This document shows positions 6,101 to 10,762 of a DNA stretch of 10,762 bases, in pieces. The position numbers and the translations under genes are program-made. The notes beneath the pieces are model-generated. The model was not told the DNA's origin and ran no database searches. It saw only the letters and a list, made by a program, of their open reading frames with translations. Position 1 is the first letter of the stretch. The number at the start of each line of letters is the position of its first letter. This DNA is from Flavobacteriales bacterium (lineage in GTDB: Bacteria; Bacteroidota; Bacteroidia; Flavobacteriales; BACL11): the NCBI GenBank assembly GCA_018695965.1, contig JABHQB010000031.1, forward strand, positions 1-10,762. Reading direction: 5' to 3'.

Positions 6101-8422
6101 GACTCAATTTTTGTGTCAGATTCTTCTTTATATATCGATTCTTTTTCGGTGCAGAATGTAGGGTGTTACAATGGTAATGATGGTCAAATAGAGGTTTTTG
6201 TTAGTGGAGGACTTGGGAATTATTCTTATTTATGGTCTAACTCGGATACTACAAATATAGCAGATTCTTTATTTGTATCAAATGCTAATCCTTCACACTT
6301 ATCGGAAAAATATTTTATCTCGGTTTCCGATTCAGTTGGATGCTTTGCTTTAGATACAGTTGCGATACAACATCCAGCAAAACTGGAATTTTCTATTATA
6401 GGTAAGAAAGATGAAACTTGTAAGGGAGTTACAAATGATGGAGAGCTTTATCTTAATATAACGGGAGGAACATCTCCATATCAACATATGTGGTCTTCTA
6501 CTATTTTATCGGGGAACGCAGGATTTGGTTTTGGAGATACTATTTTTAATCTGCCATATGATTCCATCATTATAGATGTTACAGACGTCAATTATTGTAA
6601 TTCTACTACTTGGGTAACTCAACCCGAATCATTTATAGGGGCTTTGAACTTTTTAAAACCACTTTCTTTTGATAGTATTTACTTTACTCAAGACACTATA
6701 TGTTTTGGTTCTCATAGCGCTTTTATCAATATAGATCTAGATGGTGGAGAAGCTCCAATTCAGTATTCAATTGATAATATGACTAATTGGAGTGCATTGA
6801 ACTCTTTTAATTATCTAAATGCAGGAACATATAATATTTATGTTCAGGATGTTTATGGATGTTTGGATAGTGCAACTATAGATATTATTGAGTATGACGA
6901 AATAATAATAAATTATGATTCAATAAAACATGTGAGTTGTTATAACGGAAATGATGGATATATTTCTGTTTCAAATTCTGGAGGAGTTTCTCCTTATAGT
7001 TATTTTTGGATACCTACTAATGAAACTACTAATCAGATTTCTGATTTATATGCTGTTCCATATATAATAGAAGTTACAGATTTAGTGAATTGTGTTGTAG
7101 TTGACACCATTGATTTATATGAGCTTACAGAACCACTACAAACTATTTCTTCAGTTATAAATATAGTAAGTTGTTTTGAGGGGGATGATGGTAATCTTTC
7201 TAATTTTACAATTGGAGGAATGCCTCCTTACGACTATGTTTGGATAAATGAAAATTCAGATACTGTTTCTACTGATGAAGACGCTATAGGAATCCCTGCG
7301 GGAACTTATACTGTTTTTGTTTCGGATAGTTATAATTGTGGTCCTGCCTTTGATAGTATTATTCTTAACTCAAATTCTGAGATTGAAATTGAGATAGTTA
7401 ATATTATTGACAATATTTGTTTTAGAGGTGATATAGGTGAGTTAACTGTAGCTGTTAGTGGTGGTGTTCCACACTATCTTATTTCACTATTAGATGAAGA
7501 TGATAATACTACTAACTCATGGAGTACCACTTTTCCAGACTTATCTTCTTCCACTTATATGGTTTGGGTAACTGACACAACAAATAAATGTGTTTCGGAT
7601 ACAATTAATTTGGAAATACGTGAACCAGGAAGAATTCAGACACTTAATAGTATCGAGAATTTAAGTTGTTATATGTCAGAAGATGGTGTTATAAATTTAA
7701 GTTTCTTAAGCGGAACTCCTCCATATAATTATGTTGTTGAATATGACAATATGATTATTGCTCAATCTCAAGTAAATGATTCATTTATGCCGTTTGATCT
7801 GGAAGATTTGTCAGTAGGAGAATATTATATTTCTGTTACTGATTTCAACTCTTGCCCTTCTGTTGATACGGTTTTATCTGTTTCTGAACCAGATGAAATC
7901 GTTGCAGATTTTGAGACTTTATCTGATTTTGGTAGAAAAACCTTCTTTTTTGAGGCAGAAAACACATCAGTAGGAGGACAGATGTATTATTGGGATTTTG
8001 GTAATGATTCTACATTAATTACTTCTTCACAAGAAATAATAAAGATGCAATTTACTAATCAGGGAGAATACAATGTATTTATGATTGCTCATGACACGGC
8101 ATTGGGTCATCAGTGTAACGATACAACTGACATGACGGTGATTCAAATAGAAGGTTATGATGTGTATAATGTATTTACTCCTAATAATGACGGAAAAAAT
8201 GATGTATTCTATTTTAATGACTGGATGCTTAGTATATATGTGGAAATATTTAATAGATGGGGAGAGAGAATTTATCATTGGAATAATGTTAATTCTGGTT
8301 GGGATGGAAAATCGTATAGTGGAAGGCATGTAGAGGAAGGAGTGTATTTTTATCGTTTGAAAGCAACTGCTGAGGATGGAACTCTTTTTGAGGAAAAAGG
8401 TAGTATTACACTTATCCGATAA
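3161..8422 (+). CDS. Giant SprB-repeat surface adhesin with PKD-like domain and T9SS type B sorting domain
   Basis: A 1753-residue secreted protein. A signal peptide (residues 1-22, hydrophobic core ILFAFLLLF, cleavage NA/Q) gives Sec export. Residues about 31-1580 are some 18 tandem beta-rich modules of 75-105 residues with the SprB-repeat pattern: a cysteine, G-x-x-DG-x-I-x-V, GG-x-x-PY-x-Y-x-W, AGTY-x-V-x-V-x-D, then NGC. The clearest are near residues 1002 (CYNGNDG), 1087, 1181, 1260 (CYNGNDG), 1338 and 1420. Residues about 1581-1664 are PKD-like (YYWDFGNDS at 1609-1617). Residues 1665-1753 match the gliding-motility-associated C-terminal domain, with FTPNNDGKNDVF at 1672-1683, IFNRWGERIY at 1696-1705 and ending SITLIR, which is the type B sorting signal for the T9SS. 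By analogy with SprB it is probably a cell-surface adhesin. Type B cargo generally works with PorP/SprF-like partners, and none is seen here. Ligand unknown. Confidence 0.92.
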   Translation: MNKILTILFAFLLLFPSFNTNAQTIQQPVTITDSILCYGDLAEINIIINQTIPSTAAKVIIGYYIGPTFLSITSTNNTTLTSINVPGLAAQTYTVRLVDSVSYYATTPNGANPSSIYDSTSINITEPPPITVSGSVINATNVLTFDGNIDISVAGGTSPYTFSWTGPGGPYGTEDLSGLQSGTYNVSITDHNGCIFTDSYTVAANQACSYGELDSIVNPVCFGNNNGEIWINQVFGTGPFDYSLEFYDSTTTSWNLVGSPIFNIQDTFYIFAHPNFQLGAGQYRYTVIDSNGCGGTNSTIIQVIDPTEIERFNYIITQATDSTTCDGEIEFQIVGGAAPLTHSWTGPTPISNNALSPITNLCAGTYIDTVVDLLGCTKTFTYSVPIEDTCSPELEVYNIFCDQDSSGIAIVNRVNYAYKDSFQFKDTLTGNIWNTMASDTFAVNLPSGGYEFHAYTLGGAGACPDTTIPFSIITPEINVLSLKGPEICAGESTEFYFDTINTDSSFIYKLIISNDVLFSGDTSSSSYFPGIYPYTIEVDTGNGFISCFTNQNITITENDLSFDSPPFVTNEICSTSLGSIEVFASSSSGPVEYTLFLNPQFSNLFTGLSTAYYTVMVEDAINCVISQDSILVDLESNIVLDVDSSLETCRLNDGWIEVIAQGGYGFYTYTITDANGPFTSPPINNDTLLIDSLDKGYYNLVVKDSLMCSYNYGNIYIGKTPRTIIDSLVTKNESCCAWDGEIEVVTIPQNSVSIYSLDTFNFGQWAELTSQNSNIFNSLYRGDYLVGIEDTNGCVDSMEVTLEVDTVWSIPLTVEITDVVCNGDSNGTFRLIDTNQCYIYELYRYTPNTIQVPLDTGTYFNTLISGWYAVEAISNSGTCEDRSDSIFINEPLPVSLNHPPVVTDVRCLNNNSCNGEVYLITDSITGYPASGGWAPYSYYLKYQNNNIPFGLISSTDTFQSLCVGLYKIQLLDDKGCEVVYDSIFVSDSSLYIDSFSVQNVGCYNGNDGQIEVFVSGGLGNYSYLWSNSDTTNIADSLFVSNANPSHLSEKYFISVSDSVGCFALDTVAIQHPAKLEFSIIGKKDETCKGVTNDGELYLNITGGTSPYQHMWSSTILSGNAGFGFGDTIFNLPYDSIIIDVTDVNYCNSTTWVTQPESFIGALNFLKPLSFDSIYFTQDTICFGSHSAFINIDLDGGEAPIQYSIDNMTNWSALNSFNYLNAGTYNIYVQDVYGCLDSATIDIIEYDEIIINYDSIKHVSCYNGNDGYISVSNSGGVSPYSYFWIPTNETTNQISDLYAVPYIIEVTDLVNCVVVDTIDLYELTEPLQTISSVINIVSCFEGDDGNLSNFTIGGMPPYDYVWINENSDTVSTDEDAIGIPAGTYTVFVSDSYNCGPAFDSIILNSNSEIEIEIVNIIDNICFRGDIGELTVAVSGGVPHYLISLLDEDDNTTNSWSTTFPDLSSSTYMVWVTDTTNKCVSDTINLEIREPGRIQTLNSIENLSCYMSEDGVINLSFLSGTPPYNYVVEYDNMIIAQSQVNDSFMPFDLEDLSVGEYYISVTDFNSCPSVDTVLSVSEPDEIVADFETLSDFGRKTFFFEAENTSVGGQMYYWDFGNDSTLITSSQEIIKMQFTNQGEYNVFMIAHDTALGHQCNDTTDMTVIQIEGYDVYNVFTPNNDGKNDVFYFNDWMLSIYVEIFNRWGERIYHWNNVNSGWDGKSYSGRHVEEGVYFYRLKATAEDGTLFEEKGSITLIR
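3554..7900 (+). repeat. Array of 17 SprB-like protein modules within the giant adhesin
   Basis: This covers residues 132-1580. Module-opening cysteines fall at residues 221, 325, 401, 488, 573, 649, 735, 821, 907, 1002, 1087, 1181, 1260, 1338, 1420 and 1503, and each is followed 50-72 residues later by a second cysteine (293, 376, 463, 547, 623, 708, 794, 879, 976, 1061, 1146, 1234, 1311, 1393, 1477, 1565), often as NGC. The first module (132-205) has only the second cysteine (194). A further degenerate module (31-128) opens with CYGD at 37. The repetition is at protein level; at DNA level the modules are well diverged, apart from an 18-bp identity at 3623-3640 and 6464-6481 coding GGTSPY. 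Confidence 0.85.
8153..8419 (+). other. T9SS type B C-terminal sorting domain (gliding motility-associated CTD)
   Basis: The last 89 residues of the giant adhesin. Diagnostic elements are NVFTPNNDGKNDVF, then V-x-IFNRWGERIYHW, SGWDGK, EGVYFYRLKA and the closing GSITLIR. In known T9SS cargo this domain directs the folded protein through the outer-membrane translocon. The preceding PKD-like domain (7901-8152) is a common spacer. The match is to family consensus from memory, not a scored profile. Confidence 0.9.
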
Positions 8423-8477
8423 TTGAATGTATTTAAGATAAATGAACACATTAATATATAACAATATAAATATTTTG

Positions 8478-8485
8478 TAAATTTG
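8478..8485 (+). promoter_or_regulatory. Candidate -7 promoter box for the small secreted protein gene
   Basis: TAAATTTG is a full match to TAnnTTTG and ends 13 nt before the ATG at 8499, which would leave a very short A/T-rich leader. No clear -33 TTG is seen upstream. The 76-bp gap (8423-8498) after the adhesin stop holds no obvious GC-rich hairpin terminator. Read-through from the adhesin gene is therefore possible as well as separate initiation here. Confidence 0.45.
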
Positions 8486-8498
8486 TAGAAAATTAATT

Positions 8499-8900
8499 AT
8501 GAAAAAATTGCTGATTTTATTATTCACTGTTTTTAGTTTTACTTCTTTTTCTCAAGATGTGAATTGGGAAAATTACTCCGAGAAGGATGGAGTAATAATC
8601 AACAAAGGAATGATTGATTGTAATGGGAACGAACTATTAACTTTTAAAATCACCAATACAAATAACCAAAAGGTAGTTATTTCTTGGTATCAAGAAGTAT
8701 GGGTAGATGGAGTCTGTAAACAAGATGGTAAAACAGAGGAATATTTCAGAACATTAACATTAAATGCTAATGAGATTGTTGAGGGTTCTTGTAGTTTTAA
8801 TAAGAGCTTTTATATAGGATCAAAGGTAAAAAGAGGAAATAGAGTAATGACTTTAACTTCCTTTTCTTTAAATAATATTTCTGTAAAAATTGAAAAATAA
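8499..8900 (+). CDS. Small secreted protein of unknown function
   Basis: A 133-residue protein with a clear signal peptide (1-18, MKKLLILLFTVFSFTSFS) cleaved before Gln19, leaving a mature chain of about 115 residues. The mature part alternates polar and hydrophobic residues (LLTFKITNTN, VVISWYQEVWV, RTLTLNANEIV, SVKIEK), suggesting a small beta-sandwich, perhaps Ig-like, with three cysteines (41, 73, 98). It has no T9SS C-terminal domain, no lipobox and no membrane segment after the signal, so a periplasmic or outer-membrane-associated location is more likely than T9SS export. It lies between two SprB-repeat protein genes and only 4 bp before the second, which suggests a shared transcript and perhaps an accessory role with these adhesins. 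I do not recognise a named family; function is unassigned. Confidence 0.85.
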   Translation: MKKLLILLFTVFSFTSFSQDVNWENYSEKDGVIINKGMIDCNGNELLTFKITNTNNQKVVISWYQEVWVDGVCKQDGKTEEYFRTLTLNANEIVEGSCSFNKSFYIGSKVKRGNRVMTLTSFSLNNISVKIEK

Positions 8901-8904
8901 AAAT

Positions 8905-10762
8905 ATGAAGAGAATATACTCATTTTTAATATCAATATTTATTTGTGGGGCTGTTTCTGCTCAGTGTACAGTATTTGCTACTCAATACATTTGGCCTGAC
9001 ACTAATAATTTATCACAATGTTTCCAATTAGGAGATACCTTGGTGATAGATGCTTATAGTAATCAAGTTAGCACTCCTTTGAATAATAGTTTTGAAATAG
9101 GCTCTTTAGGTGCGGGTTGGGCAGCTGGAGCATCAGCAAATGTAATTATAAATAATCCTGCTCATTGTGCGTGGCCACCACCTGCAAATCCTGTGCCAAA
9201 TACGGCTTATGTATGGATGGGAAATTTAGCTGCTCATCCACGAAATTTAACGTCTGTTGATTTTGATTTATCTTCATGTTCTAATTTAGAATTTGACATG
9301 AAATATGCTATTCAGAGTCAAGCAGGTCCTTGTGAGGGACCAGATTTATATTGTGAAGGAGTAAGGATACAATATTCTACAGATGCTGGTCTTACCTGGT
9401 TCAATTGGGATGGTTCTTTGGAACAACCATGGTCACCACCAGGAAGTGGTTTGCCAGATGCATTAACAGGTGTTTGTGCTACGCATCCTGTGTATAATTA
9501 TAATGGAATAGGATATTGGGATCCAGATACAAATAATGTTGGAGGGTCTGCTGCTAGTCCATATGTAAATTGGTTTCATGTAAATATTGCTTTACCAGCT
9601 GCTGCACAAACTGCTCAAACAAGAATAAGATGGATTCAATTATCTTCTTCTTCTCTTTCTTTTGATCATTGGGGATTAGATAATGTTTATATTGGTTGCC
9701 AAACATTTTCACCTGGATCATATACCTGGACAGGAGGAGCGGCAGTTGATACAATTGGAGTTAGTCTACCTTACGGCGGACAACATTTATTAGAACTTAA
9801 CACTTTAGGTACTTACGAATATGTGGTTACTTTTGTAGATAGTACCTATTATACTCCTCTTAACCCTCAAATAGATATTTGTCATGATACGCTTCGATTT
9901 ATTGGAATATCTGATTTTGAATATCATGTTTCAGATGTTAGTTGTTATGGAGATTCAAACGGAATAATATCTGTTGAACAAATAGATGCTTCAACTTCAA
10001 TCTATAGTTATTCTATTAATGGAGTTTTAAATACCAATTCACAACCTTATGATACTGTTTTTACTGATTTGCCTCGAGGGGTTTATGATATTACTATTTC
10101 TGATAATGGAAATTGTGAGATAACAGATTCAGTTACGATAGATGGTCCAGATTTCCCCTTACAATTAACATCTTATTATGGAGTCGTTAGTTGTTATGGA
10201 GCTCCAACTGGAACAGCATACGCTATGTCAATTGGAGGCACTCCTTCCTATAGTTATGAGTGGTTTGATGGGAGTAATTATAGTATTGGTATTGGAGATA
10301 ATATTGACAGTTTATTATCTGGAAGTTATTTTATAAAAGTCACGGATGCGAATGGTTGTCATGAGGTTGGAACTATACAGATATTGCAATCTCAAACTCC
10401 TTTGGTTGCTCAAAACCAACAATTTCCAGTAGTGTGTAAGGGAGATAACAGTGGTATGATTGTTTCTCAGGCAACTGGAAGTCAGGGCCCTTATAAATAC
10501 TACTGGTTTGATTCTGCTGGAGATAGTATATTAACTAGCAGTACAGGTTTACTAAAAACGGGTAGAGATACTTTATCGGGTTTATTTACGGGTACTTATT
10601 ATTTACATTTATATGATGCAAATGGTTGTTCCGAGAGTTATAATATTTTCGTTGGAGAGCCAGCAACTGCTTTAAGTATTGATAGTATTTTAGTGAGTGA
10701 TAGTATTGCATGTTATGGAGATAACGATGGAGCAGCGCAGACTTATATAAGTGGAGGGATGC
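8905..10762 (+). CDS. Second large SprB-repeat secreted protein with reelin/MAM-like head, 3' truncated by window edge
   Basis: An ATG at 8905, 4 bp after the previous stop, opens a frame that stays open to the window end (619 codons seen). A signal peptide (1-19, cleavage VSA/Q) is followed by Cys21. Residues about 60-265 look like a jelly-roll domain of the reelin/MAM type: FEIGSLGAGW at 63-72, CSNLEFDMKYA at 125-135, EGVRIQYSTDAGLTW at 151-165 (close to the EGV-x-LQYS-x-x-GG-x-TW signature of reelin repeats), and FDHWGLDNVYIG at 253-264. SprB-like modules follow, opening at Cys347 (CYGDSNG), Cys430 (CYGAPTG), Cys511 (CKGDNSG) and Cys603 (CYGDNDG), three of them closed by a later NGNC or NGC. 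It is likely cotranscribed with the small secreted gene. A C-terminal sorting domain is expected beyond the edge but is not visible. Probably a surface adhesin with a carbohydrate- or protein-binding head; the ligand is unknown. Confidence 0.9.
   Translation, partial: MKRIYSFLISIFICGAVSAQCTVFATQYIWPDTNNLSQCFQLGDTLVIDAYSNQVSTPLNNSFEIGSLGAGWAAGASANVIINNPAHCAWPPPANPVPNTAYVWMGNLAAHPRNLTSVDFDLSSCSNLEFDMKYAIQSQAGPCEGPDLYCEGVRIQYSTDAGLTWFNWDGSLEQPWSPPGSGLPDALTGVCATHPVYNYNGIGYWDPDTNNVGGSAASPYVNWFHVNIALPAAAQTAQTRIRWIQLSSSSLSFDHWGLDNVYIGCQTFSPGSYTWTGGAAVDTIGVSLPYGGQHLLELNTLGTYEYVVTFVDSTYYTPLNPQIDICHDTLRFIGISDFEYHVSDVSCYGDSNGIISVEQIDASTSIYSYSINGVLNTNSQPYDTVFTDLPRGVYDITISDNGNCEITDSVTIDGPDFPLQLTSYYGVVSCYGAPTGTAYAMSIGGTPSYSYEWFDGSNYSIGIGDNIDSLLSGSYFIKVTDANGCHEVGTIQILQSQTPLVAQNQQFPVVCKGDNSGMIVSQATGSQGPYKYYWFDSAGDSILTSSTGLLKTGRDTLSGLFTGTYYLHLYDANGCSESYNIFVGEPATALSIDSILVSDSIACYGDNDGAAQTYISGGM
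9916..10762 (+). repeat. SprB-like module array in the second large secreted protein (continues past window)
   Basis: Residues 338-619 contain four module starts with opening cysteines at 347, 430, 511 and 603, spaced 83, 81 and 92 residues. The usual inner motifs are present: GGTPSYSYEW at 444-453, SGSYFIKVTDANGC at 472-485, and GPYKYYW at 528-534 with TGTYYLHLYDANGC at 562-575. They resemble the giant upstream adhesin's modules at protein level but share no long DNA identity with them, so the two genes are old paralogues and not a recent duplication. Confidence 0.8.

Noticed and set aside
3161..8422. Regular repeats considered as a CRISPR array or DNA satellite
   Set aside because: The repetition is at amino-acid level within one long reading frame. 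DNA identity between units is low and spacing is variable, so it is a repeat protein.
8423..8498. Terminator after the giant adhesin gene
   Set aside because: Only A/T-rich sequence without a clear hairpin plus T-run was found.
8027..8527. Minus-strand ORF of 166 codons overlapping the adhesin C terminus and the next gene's start
   Set aside because: It is antisense to the strongly supported type B sorting domain and to a signal-peptide start. The product is Ile/Ser-rich with no recognisable domain.
9554..9754. Minus-strand ORF of 66 codons
   Set aside because: It is antisense to the reelin-like head of the second secreted protein, has no motif or promoter, and is explained as a shadow frame.

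Overview
The window looks like a chromosomal segment from a low-GC member of the Bacteroidota, most likely a marine-type Flavobacteriia or Flavobacteriales. The reasons are strong A/T bias, TAnnTTTG-type -7 promoter boxes with A-rich leaders instead of Shine-Dalgarno sites, signal peptides cleaved just before glutamine, and a type IX secretion (T9SS) type B C-terminal domain. No mobile element, CRISPR array, tRNA or rRNA gene was seen.

Layout. (1) 1-462, plus strand: the 3' end of ribF (riboflavin kinase/FAD synthetase), cut by the left edge. (2) 485-2743, minus strand: a complete UvrD/PcrA-type helicase with a C-terminal Tudor-like domain, convergent with ribF across 22 bp. (3) 2744-3160: the divergent intergenic region. 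It holds a diverged tandem duplication of about 185 bp with conserved boxes, a good -7 promoter element, and an intact 42-codon ORF. (4) 3161-8422, plus: a giant secreted protein (1753 aa) with a signal peptide, about 18 SprB-like modules, a PKD-like domain and a type B T9SS sorting domain. (5) 8499-8900, plus: a small secreted protein of unknown function. (6) 8905 to the right edge, plus: the first 619 residues of a second large secreted protein, with a signal peptide, a reelin/MAM-like beta-sandwich head and the first SprB-like repeats. It is open at the window edge.

Function. The left third is housekeeping (flavin cofactor synthesis and DNA repair). The right two thirds form a cell-surface adhesin cluster on one strand. 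The two large proteins share SprB-like modules with a paired-cysteine pattern, and the small secreted protein lies between them, 4 bp upstream of the second. The large protein is predicted to cross the outer membrane through the T9SS and sit on the surface, as SprB-type adhesins do in gliding Bacteroidota. No gliding or T9SS machinery gene lies in the window, so gliding itself is inference. The least explained part is the duplicated leader upstream of the giant gene.
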